Positions 1-5,737 of a stretch of DNA of 5,737 bases are shown here, in pieces. The notes under the pieces were generated by a model. It ran no database searches, was not told the DNA's origin, and worked only from the letters and a program-made list of their open reading frames with translations. The stretch covers positions 1 through 5,737 of the forward strand of contig JAAZGX010000282.1 of assembly GCA_012511005.1 (NCBI GenBank). Direction: 5' to 3'. The stretch comes from Clostridiales bacterium (GTDB lineage Bacteria > Bacillota > Clostridia > Oscillospirales > Acutalibacteraceae). Position numbers and translations under genes: made by a program. Each line of letters starts with the position of its first letter. Positions within the stretch are counted from its first letter, which is position 1.

Positions 1-998
1 CCGAGCATCGCATGCGGTGATTTACAGGTAGAAAGGTGGTCTAACTGCTGTGCAAAATGGCTTTCAACATATTTAATCCATCCGGGACTGCAAGATGTAA
101 TCATAGGAAGAACAGCATCTCCGCCCGTAAGGGCACTTTTTACTCTGCCCAAGAATTCCGTGCCTTCTTCTATAATCGTAAGGTCGGCTGCCCAGTTCGT
201 ATCAAAAACATCGTCAAACCCAAGTGCCCTCAAAGATGCGGCAAGTTTGCCGGTGGCACGCGTTCCCGCAGGATTGCCGAATTCTTCTGCAATAGCAACT
301 CTGACAGCGGGTGCGACTTGCACTACAACCCTCTTTTTAGGGTCGTTAAGTGCTTCCCAAACTACATTTGTAGCATCTGCCTCTCTAAGTGCGCCAACGG
401 GGCATACAACCGTACACTGACCGCAGAACGAACAGGCTACATCATTTATAGGAAGCTGAAAAGAAGGTGCGACAACTGAATTAAAACCGCGATTTTGTGT
501 AGCAAGCGCCCCAACCTCCTGAATTTCGTTACAGGCAGTAAGGCAACGCCTGCAAAGAATACATTTGCCTGTGTCACGCACTATTGCTACGGACTCATCA
601 ATAGACCTTGATGAGCGAGCGCCCTCAAACCTTGACATATCGACACCTAATATCTTGCCAAGTTTTTGAAGCTCACAATTTTGATTGCGGCTGCAGTGCA
701 AGCAATTCAAGTCATGGTCAGAAATAATAAGCTCATACAGAACCTTTCTTGCCTCCCTGACTTCATTACTGTTAGTAAAAACATTCATACCCTCGGAAGC
801 TTTTACGATACATGATGCTTGAAGGTTTCTTGAGCCCTCAACTTCCACGACGCATATCCGGCAAGAGCCGACAGCGTGGTCAATAACCCCCGAATAACAG
901 AGTGTGGGAATGAAAACCCCGTTCTGCTGTGCGGCTTGAAGTATTGTGCTGCCTTCTTTTGCGACACATTTTTTACCGTTAATTGTAAGATTAATCAT
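1..998 (-). CDS. hydA: [FeFe]-hydrogenase catalytic subunit HydA, N-terminal part (C-terminus beyond left edge)
   Basis: Catalytic subunit of a HydABC-type cytoplasmic [FeFe]-hydrogenase, which interconverts H2 with protons and electrons. 332 codons are visible, and the frame stays open to position 1. Domains in order: a [2Fe-2S] ferredoxin domain (Cys34, 46, 49, 63); a His-ligated [4Fe-4S] motif H-x3-C-x2-C-x5-C (His95, Cys99, 102, 108); a 2[4Fe-4S] ferredoxin domain (Cys146/149/152/156 and Cys189/192/195/199); then the start of the H-cluster domain from about residue 222, with APAVRVAIAEEFG, a DTNWAADLTIIEEGTE stretch and the L1 motif at 301-307. Motifs L2 and L3 lie outside the window. L1 reads TSCSPGW, not TSCCPxW (see findings). 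Glu278, Glu281 and Cys303 of the proton path match CpI Glu279, Glu282 and Cys299. The ATG at 998-996 is chosen because an AGGAGG lies 8 nt upstream and the protein begins directly with the ferredoxin fold (MINLTING). It lies 5 nt after hydB, which argues for an electron-bifurcating complex rather than a stand-alone enzyme. Confidence 0.93.
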   Translation of the reverse strand, partial: MINLTINGKKCVAKEGSTILQAAQQNGVFIPTLCYSGVIDHAVGSCRICVVEVEGSRNLQASCIVKASEGMNVFTNSNEVREARKVLYELIISDHDLNCLHCSRNQNCELQKLGKILGVDMSRFEGARSSRSIDESVAIVRDTGKCILCRRCLTACNEIQEVGALATQNRGFNSVVAPSFQLPINDVACSFCGQCTVVCPVGALREADATNVVWEALNDPKKRVVVQVAPAVRVAIAEEFGNPAGTRATGKLAASLRALGFDDVFDTNWAADLTIIEEGTEFLGRVKSALTGGDAVLPMITSCSPGWIKYVESHFAQQLDHLSTCKSPHAML

Positions 999-1003
999 TC
1001 AAA

Positions 1004-4000
1004 TTACCTCCTGTCACAGCGCAGGCAGCGCATGGCTTCTGCGTGCGCGTCAAACTCATGAAGACCAAGATTGCATTCACAGAAGTTCGTTATGCACTTT
1101 TCGGTTTCAATAAACTTAGGCATAAAACGCTCACGGGGGGCAATATCGCCCACAATATGATAATCTGTAATTTCGACGGCTTCGCCTTTATATAACTCGC
1201 CTTTACCGCCGAGATGCTTATCAATAGCTGAAGCAGCTTGCTTAGCATCGTGAATGGCGTGAACAATATCAAGAGGTCCGCGGTAAACATCGCCGCCCGC
1301 AAAAATACCTTCAATATTTGTTGCCTGCGTTATTTTATTTGCCTTGATGCCGCCCCATCTGTCCGTATCAACACCTGTATTTGTAAGGAACGCTGTGTCA
1401 GGTGATTGTGAAACGGCAGGAATGGCAACATCGAATTCTTCTGTATACTGAGAGCCGTCAATAGGCTCTGCCTTACGGCGGCCGGATTTGTCAAATGTAC
1501 CAAGCTTTTGTTTAACAAGATTCAGCCCTGTAAGTTTGCCGTCTTTACCGACAAAGCTAACGGGATTTGTAAGAGCTTCAATAATTATGCCCTCTTTTTC
1601 GGCATCCTCTATCTCAATTTTATCTGCGGGCATATCAGCTATTTCACGACGGTAAATAATTTTCACCTGTGAAGCTCCAAGACGAATAGCCGTACGAGCA
1701 GAGTCAATTGCCGAGTTACCTCCGCCAATAACCGCTACCTTTTTACCTGTAAAGTCAATATCGTTATGGAAAGCTATTCTTCTTAAAATATCAAGTCCAT
1801 GATAAACACCGTCAAGATTTTCGCCTTCAATTCCAAGTCGAGCCGCTTTTTGTGCGCCTGCGGCGACATAAACAGCATCAAAATTATCTTTCAGCTCATT
1901 AAAGGAAATATCCTTTCCGACAGCCGTATTGAGATGGATTTTCACACCTGCCTTTTCGATTGCGGAAATTTCCTTTTCTATAATCTTTTTGGGCAAACGA
2001 TACTCCGGTATTCCGTAGAACATAACGCCGCCCGCCTTGCTTTCGGACTCGAAAACTTCTACTTTATAGCCAAGGCGCGCAAGGTAATAACCGCAAGTAA
2101 GACCGGATGGTCCTGCGCCTATAATGGCGATTTTCTTATTAATGTCAGCAATAGGTGCAAGGTCAGCTTCATTAGGATATCCGCGGTCATATGCGTAATC
2201 TGTGGCAAAGCGTTTTAACTCACAAATTTGAAGCACTTCGTCGACTGTTCCGCGGCGGCAACGGCTTTCACACGGATGTGTGCAAACTCGACCGCAAATG
2301 CCCGAAAATGGATTTTCCATAAACATAAGACGATAAGCGTCAATGTATTTGCCCGTCGCAATAAGGCTCATATAGCCCGGAATAAATATATCAGCAGGAC
2401 AATCATTTTCGCATGGGCTTCTGTAAAGCTCGGAGCAAATACCCGCGCGGCAGTATTTCTGGTATATATGCTCTTCAAATTCCTCACGGAAGTGCTTTAT
2501 CGTACTAAGCACCGGATTAGGAGCTGTTTGACCAAGTCCGCACATCGCCGTTTTTTGAATAGCATGACCTAATTCTTCAAGCTTCTCAATATCTCCCGGT
2601 ACACCCTCGCCCTGCGTTATTCTTTCAAGTATCTCAAGCATACGCTTAGTGCCTATGCGGCACGCAACGCATTTACCGCAGGATTCTTCCTGTATAAAAT
2701 CGAGGTAAAATCTTGCCGTATCGACGAGACAAGTATCCTCGTCCATAACAATAAGTCCGCCGGAGCCTATCATTGAGCCAAGGTTAAGAAGCGAGTTGTA
2801 ATCAAGCGGGGTATTAATATTATCAGGAGTGATACAACCGCCGGAGGGTCCGCCCGTCTGTGCAGATTTGAATTTTTTATCATTAGGAATACCGCCGCCG
2901 ATATCGTATATGACATCGCCTAAAGACATCCCCATCGGAATTTCGACAAGGCCGCTGTTGACTATATTCCCCGTAAGAGCAAATACCTTTGTGCCCGGAC
3001 TTTCTTTTGTGCCGTATTGACGGAACCACTCGGCGCCGTTAAGCAGTATAGCGGGGATATTAGCGAGCGTTTCAACATTGTTTATTATTGTTGGGCGACC
3101 ATAAAGACCGCTTTGGAATGGGAACGGCGGTTTTTGTGTGGGTTCACCGCGGCGACCTTCAACAGATGCCATAAGAGCCGTTTCCTCGCCGCATACAAAA
3201 GCGCCGGCACCAATACGAATTTCAATATCAAAGTTAAATCCGCTGCCGAATATATCTTTGCCTAAAAGACCTTTATCTCTTGCTCTTTTTAAGGCGTCTT
3301 CAAGTCTTCTTGCGGCAATAGGATACTCTGCTCTGATGTATACAATACCCTTATCTGCACCTATTGCATATCCGCCTAAAAGCATTCCCTCAATAACGCT
3401 GTGAGCATCGCCTTCAAAAACGGAACGGTCCATAAATGCACCGGGGTCACCTTCATCTGCGTTGCAGATAATATACTTTTGACCTTCGCGGGCGTTGTAC
3501 CCAGCCTCCCATTTTATGCCGACGGGAAATCCGCCGCCGCCTCTGCCGCGTAATCCGGATTGCTTTAATGTTTCAATTACAGCCATCCTGTCTCCGGCAT
3601 TTAATACTTCAGCAAGTGCCAAATAGCCGTCTTTTGCTATATAGCTGTCAATACAGTTAACATCAATAAGACCGCAATTACGCAAAGCTATGCGTACTTG
3701 GTCCTTAAAAAAGCAAATATCTTTAATACTTCTTATTCTTTTTTTCTCTATATTATCATAAAATGTGTATTCATCAACGGGATTTCCGCCGATAAAATGC
3801 TCTTTTACGACTTTACGAATTTTTTCGCCGTTCATCTCGGTATAATATGTTTCATCGGGTAGAATATACACGACAGGTCCTACGGCACATGTGCCGATAC
3901 AGCCTGTTTCAATTAACCCGACATCATTCGTAAGTCCTTGTTTTTCAAGCTCGTCAACAAGAGCGTCACGAACTTCACCGCAATTTGCGGAAATACAGCC

Positions 4001-4096
4001 GGCGCCATAGCATACAAGAGCAAGGTATTTATAGGAACCCAATTTCTCTTCATATGCCTTTTTAATTTTCTTCAGGTCGGCAATTGATTTAATCAT
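1004..4096 (-). CDS. hydB: HydB/NuoF-type NADH-binding flavoprotein fused to a GltD-like NAD(P)H oxidoreductase module
   Basis: A 1030-residue fusion in one uninterrupted frame. Residues 1-100 form a thioredoxin-like [2Fe-2S] domain (Cys29, 34, 66, 70). Residues 120-545 are the NuoF core: glycine-rich FMN/NADH loop GRGGGGFP at 184-191, CNADEGDPGAFMDR at 211-224, GAGAFVCGEETAL at 296-308, and a [4Fe-4S] site (Cys473, 476, 479, 519). Residues 543-554 (His543, Cys549, Cys554) resemble the C-x4-C hinge of HydB proteins. HydB normally ends with a 2[4Fe-4S] ferredoxin domain. Here a GltD/NfnB-like module follows: N-terminal cluster cysteines 562, 566, 601, 605, 609, 613; FAD motif GAGPSG at 660-665; second Rossmann motif GGGNSA at 791-796; YRRE at 815-818, typical of NADPH binding; and FAGGDV at 932-937. 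The tail has Cys1001, 1006, 1008, 1024 and 1027. It likely forms the flavin core with HydC and adds an NADPH site (inference). The start is supported by AAGGAGGG 8 nt upstream. Confidence 0.93.
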   Translation of the reverse strand: MIKSIADLKKIKKAYEEKLGSYKYLALVCYGAGCISANCGEVRDALVDELEKQGLTNDVGLIETGCIGTCAVGPVVYILPDETYYTEMNGEKIRKVVKEHFIGGNPVDEYTFYDNIEKKRIRSIKDICFFKDQVRIALRNCGLIDVNCIDSYIAKDGYLALAEVLNAGDRMAVIETLKQSGLRGRGGGGFPVGIKWEAGYNAREGQKYIICNADEGDPGAFMDRSVFEGDAHSVIEGMLLGGYAIGADKGIVYIRAEYPIAARRLEDALKRARDKGLLGKDIFGSGFNFDIEIRIGAGAFVCGEETALMASVEGRRGEPTQKPPFPFQSGLYGRPTIINNVETLANIPAILLNGAEWFRQYGTKESPGTKVFALTGNIVNSGLVEIPMGMSLGDVIYDIGGGIPNDKKFKSAQTGGPSGGCITPDNINTPLDYNSLLNLGSMIGSGGLIVMDEDTCLVDTARFYLDFIQEESCGKCVACRIGTKRMLEILERITQGEGVPGDIEKLEELGHAIQKTAMCGLGQTAPNPVLSTIKHFREEFEEHIYQKYCRAGICSELYRSPCENDCPADIFIPGYMSLIATGKYIDAYRLMFMENPFSGICGRVCTHPCESRCRRGTVDEVLQICELKRFATDYAYDRGYPNEADLAPIADINKKIAIIGAGPSGLTCGYYLARLGYKVEVFESESKAGGVMFYGIPEYRLPKKIIEKEISAIEKAGVKIHLNTAVGKDISFNELKDNFDAVYVAAGAQKAARLGIEGENLDGVYHGLDILRRIAFHNDIDFTGKKVAVIGGGNSAIDSARTAIRLGASQVKIIYRREIADMPADKIEIEDAEKEGIIIEALTNPVSFVGKDGKLTGLNLVKQKLGTFDKSGRRKAEPIDGSQYTEEFDVAIPAVSQSPDTAFLTNTGVDTDRWGGIKANKITQATNIEGIFAGGDVYRGPLDIVHAIHDAKQAASAIDKHLGGKGELYKGEAVEITDYHIVGDIAPRERFMPKFIETEKCITNFCECNLGLHEFDAHAEAMRCLRCDRR
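1007..1012 (-). promoter_or_regulatory. Ribosome-binding site of hydA inside the last codons of hydB
   Basis: On the minus strand this reads AGGAGG, 8 nt before the hydA ATG at 998. The six bases are also the last two sense codons of hydB (Arg-Arg), immediately before its TAA at 1006-1004. The overlap suggests that hydA translation is coupled to completion of HydB, which would help keep the subunits in step. Confidence 0.85.
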
Positions 4097-4103
4097 TACA
4101 GTT

Positions 4104-4111
4104 CCCTCCTT
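4104..4111 (-). promoter_or_regulatory. Ribosome-binding site of hydB overlapping the hydC stop codon
   Basis: On the minus strand AAGGAGGG lies 8 nt before the hydB ATG at 4096. Its first two bases are part of the hydC TAA stop (4112-4110). A near-perfect Shine-Dalgarno sequence at this spacing supports the chosen hydB start and indicates hydC-hydB translational coupling. Confidence 0.85.
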
Positions 4112-4610
4112 AATCTTTGTAGCACGCGAGAATAGAATCTAATTTCGCGGGCGTTACCTGTTTATAAACATCGTCGTCTATCATAATGGCGGGAGCAAGA
4201 CCGCACGCACCAATGCAACGAGCTATCTCAAATGTGAAAAGGCCGTCCTCGGTTGTTCCTCCAACATCAATTTCAAGCTTCTTTAGCAGATAATCGACAA
4301 GCTTCTTTCCTCCGCGAACATAGCATGCTGTTCCAAGGCAAACTCTTATCGTATGCTTTCCGCGCGGCGTCATTGAGAAAAAGGAGTAAAATGTGACGAC
4401 TCCCGCTATCTCCGAAACAGGCATATCGAGTTTCTTTGCGATAAATTGCTGTAAATCCATCGGTAAACAGCCATACAACTCTTGCGCCATATGAAGAATT
4501 TGAATAAGACCATCTTTACGCCCCGGGTAATAACGGTCAATAAAACTGCCGATTTCCGAATAATCATTGGAAACTTCACTGCAGCAGCAATTATGTTTGA
4601 TTTCGTTCAT
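4110..4610 (-). CDS. hydC: NuoE/HydC-type [2Fe-2S] subunit of the bifurcating complex
   Basis: A 166-residue protein of the 24-kDa NADH dehydrogenase subunit family, close to the usual HydC length of about 160. The N-terminal helical part (about residues 15-80) includes the family-typical stretch around LYGCLP and the AGVVTFYSFF segment at 69-78. The thioredoxin-like domain follows, with the four [2Fe-2S] ligands as C-x4-C (Cys91, 96) and C-x3-C (Cys132, 136) in CLGTACYVRG and CIGACGLAPA contexts. In HydABC and related complexes this subunit pairs with HydB and supplies a cluster next to the FMN. The immediately following hydB gene (13 nt gap) fits that role. It has no signal peptide or membrane segment, so it is cytoplasmic. 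An unusual Cys8-Cys9-Cys10 run near the N-terminus is not one of the standard ligands. The start ATG has AGGA only 4 nt upstream and AGAAAGGA 12 nt upstream, so its ribosome-binding site is less ideal than those of the next two genes. Confidence 0.93.
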   Translation of the reverse strand: MNEIKHNCCCSEVSNDYSEIGSFIDRYYPGRKDGLIQILHMAQELYGCLPMDLQQFIAKKLDMPVSEIAGVVTFYSFFSMTPRGKHTIRVCLGTACYVRGGKKLVDYLLKKLEIDVGGTTEDGLFTFEIARCIGACGLAPAIMIDDDVYKQVTPAKLDSILACYKD

Positions 4611-4652
4611 ATTTTCCTGCTATCCTTTCTGATTTGTTTACTTTATTTAACG

Positions 4653-4678
4653 CTCAACTGTTTCAAAAACATATTGAG
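4653..4678 (-). other. Weak imperfect hairpin in the 81-nt spacer before hydC
   Basis: On the minus strand the outer arms CTCAA and TTGAG can pair, with inner arms GTTT and AAAC around a 3-nt loop and a small internal bulge. The stem is AT-rich and no T-run follows, so it does not look like an intrinsic terminator. It could be a minor RNA processing or stabilising element between the upstream oxidoreductase gene and hydCBA, or chance. The rest of the spacer (4611-4691) holds only the hydC ribosome-binding region and no convincing promoter. Confidence 0.2.
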
Positions 4679-4691
4679 ATATAAATCTAAA

Positions 4692-5737
4692 TTAACCTAT
4701 AAACTTCATAGCTCCTGTTGGGCAGACATCAACGCATTTGCGGCACTCTGCGCAACCCTCAATTATCTTGCTGTCTCTGAATTCAGGTTTTATACATGTA
4801 GGAAACGCACGGTCAACAAAGCCTAATATGCCTTTGCCTACAACATCCTCGCATACTCTGACGCATAAACCGCAAAGAATGCACTTACCATGGTCACGCT
4901 CAATACACAAAAGGTCATTTTCTTTATATAAGGGGTGCTTTTCTCCCTTTATATCTTCTGTGCTTTCTACTCCCGATTCACGGGCTAAGTGTATAAGCTT
5001 GCAGTCCTCGTAATAGAAACATCCGCACTCAAGGCATCTTGAAGCTTCCGCTTGACCTTGCTCTACTGTAAAGCCGTGGTTAATTTCAGTAAACTCTTGT
5101 ATTCTCTTTTCAGGGTCAATACAGCTCATTTTTGCGCGCGGCTGCCTTTCTAAGTCGGCAAACTCATCTTTTGTGACATTTTTTCTTTCACTTATATATG
5201 GCTTGTAATATGATAAATCAAGACCATTGAGGTAACCGTCAATAATTTTAGAAGCTTTTTCTGCCTCGCCGATAGCGGTTATTGCAATATCGGCGCCGTT
5301 ATTAGTGGCGTCCCCTACAGCAAAAACACCTTCAAGATTTGTCTTAAATGTGCGCTCGTCTGCTACAATGCTGCCCCAGCGGTTAGTTGTTATATCTTCA
5401 AAACCTGTACTATCGCAGTTTTGACCCGTTGCAATAATTAAACTGTCAAGCTCGATATTTTCAAAACTGCCCTCTACCGGCACAGGTGAGCGCCGACCGT
5501 TTTTATCAGGCGAACCAAGCTCCATAACTTGAAGCTTTGCACCTGTTACTTTGCCGTCCTTACCTAAAATAACGGATGGGTTTCTAAGAAAGCGAAATAC
5601 AACGCCCTCCTCCCCTGCTTCCTCTATTTCAATATCCTCCGCCGGCATTTCAGAAAGTGTGCGGCGATAAATTACCGATACCTCTTTTGCGCCAAGCCTA
5701 ATAGCAGTACGGCAAGCGTCCATAGCTGTGTTTCCGC
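4692..5737 (-). CDS. GltD-like FAD/NAD(P)H oxidoreductase with NuoG-like 2[4Fe-4S] C-terminal domain, N-terminus beyond right edge
   Basis: The C-terminal 348 codons of a larger protein. The ATG at 5723 is not the start: the codons before it read G-N-T-A and complete the Rossmann motif GGGNTAMDA, so the FAD domain and anything before it lie outside the window. Visible parts in order: the second half of the NAD(P)H domain with IYRRT (around 5669-5655), whose paired arginines suggest NADPH; the FAD-closing motif FAVGDA (around 5324-5307); then a cysteine cluster RCLECGC plus a further Cys (about 5036-5001); then a NuoG-type ferredoxin domain with CxxCxxCxxxC at about 4883-4851 and CxxCxxCxxxCP at about 4754-4720. 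It is paralogous to the GltD half of the hydB fusion. The GltD plus NuoG-like combination recalls StnC of the Sporomusa-type transhydrogenase, though domain order and the missing N-terminus prevent a firm assignment. Alternatives are a stand-alone ferredoxin:NADP oxidoreductase or a glutamate synthase small-chain-like protein. It lies 81 nt upstream of hydC on the same strand. Confidence 0.88.
   Translation of the reverse strand, partial: GNTAMDACRTAIRLGAKEVSVIYRRTLSEMPAEDIEIEEAGEEGVVFRFLRNPSVILGKDGKVTGAKLQVMELGSPDKNGRRSPVPVEGSFENIELDSLIIATGQNCDSTGFEDITTNRWGSIVADERTFKTNLEGVFAVGDATNNGADIAITAIGEAEKASKIIDGYLNGLDLSYYKPYISERKNVTKDEFADLERQPRAKMSCIDPEKRIQEFTEINHGFTVEQGQAEASRCLECGCFYYEDCKLIHLARESGVESTEDIKGEKHPLYKENDLLCIERDHGKCILCGLCVRVCEDVVGKGILGFVDRAFPTCIKPEFRDSKIIEGCAECRKCVDVCPTGAMKFIG

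Noticed and set aside
57..479. Plus-strand open frame of 140 codons, overlapped by a second one at 160-420
   Set aside because: Both lie wholly antisense to the conserved ferredoxin and H-cluster domains of hydA, show no recognisable domain, and have no supporting context.
1090..1518. Minus-strand alternative-frame open frames at 1090-1314 and 1330-1518
   Set aside because: They sit inside the hydB-GltD frame on the same strand, and the main frame carries all the conserved motifs.
2380..2480. Possible frameshift or assembly join producing the NuoF-GltD fusion
   Set aside because: The reading frame is continuous, the junction contains meaningful HydB hinge residues followed directly by GltD cluster cysteines, and there is no stop or ribosome-binding site with a start between the two halves.
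1799..2572. Two consecutive plus-strand open frames (1799-2218 and 2228-2572)
   Set aside because: They are antisense to the FAD and cluster-binding part of the hydB-GltD fusion. Their apparent tandem order is a by-product of the coding pattern on the other strand.
2829..3404. Plus-strand open frames opposite the NuoF core
   Set aside because: Antisense to the highly conserved FMN/NADH motifs and low in complexity, with no domain recognised.
4611..4691. Possible promoter in the spacer before hydC (TTGAAA on the minus strand with an AT-rich region downstream)
   Set aside because: No -10 box with good match at 16-18 nt spacing; the best candidate (TAAAGT) is only 15 nt away and weak. The region is AT-rich enough for chance matches.
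4482..4826. Plus-strand 114-codon frame spanning the spacer between the upstream oxidoreductase gene and hydC
   Set aside because: It overlaps the N-terminus of hydC and the C-terminal ferredoxin domain of the upstream gene on the opposite strand. It has a hydrophobic stretch only where it crosses the AT-rich spacer.
4692..5723. ATG at 5723 as the true start of the upstream oxidoreductase
   Set aside because: The codons before it continue the Rossmann motif (G-N-T-A before M-D-A), so the ATG is internal and the gene runs off the right edge.

Overview
The window is part of one minus-strand gene cluster that encodes iron-sulfur flavoenzymes of anaerobic redox metabolism. Four coding regions fill almost all of it. 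In transcription order (right to left) they are: the C-terminal part of a GltD-like FAD/NAD(P)H oxidoreductase with a NuoG-like ferredoxin tail (4692-5737, start outside the window); a NuoE/HydC-type [2Fe-2S] subunit (4110-4610); a 1030-residue NuoF/HydB-type subunit fused to a complete GltD-like module (1004-4096); and the N-terminal third or half of an [FeFe]-hydrogenase catalytic subunit, HydA (1-998, C-terminus outside the window).

The likely host is a strictly anaerobic, fermentative member of the Clostridia (Firmicutes/Bacillota). This rests on the HydCBA-type [FeFe]-hydrogenase, strong AGGAGG ribosome-binding sites, moderate-to-low GC with AT-rich spacers, and tightly packed genes. I cannot place it at genus level.

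The last three genes are almost contiguous: 13 nt separate hydC from hydB, and 5 nt separate hydB from hydA. The ribosome-binding sites of hydB and hydA overlap the end of the preceding gene, so translation is probably coupled. The first gene is separated from hydC by an 81-nt AT-rich spacer with a weak hairpin and no convincing promoter or terminator.

A HydCBA core is known to couple NADH, ferredoxin and H2 by flavin-based electron bifurcation or confurcation. What is unusual here is that the ferredoxin-like domain that normally ends HydB is replaced by a GltD/NfnB-like NADPH module, and a second GltD-like protein with a NuoG-like tail is encoded just upstream. Gene content therefore resembles an electron-bifurcating hydrogenase merged with parts of a Stn/Nfn-type transhydrogenase, which could connect H2, NADH, NADPH and ferredoxin in one assembly (inference). 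A second notable point is the H-cluster L1 motif of HydA. It reads TSCSPGW instead of TSCCPGW, which puts Ser where the Clostridium pasteurianum enzyme CpI has the H-cluster ligand Cys300.

No RNA genes, mobile elements, CRISPR arrays or convincing promoters/terminators were seen. All sizeable plus-strand open frames lie antisense to these conserved genes.
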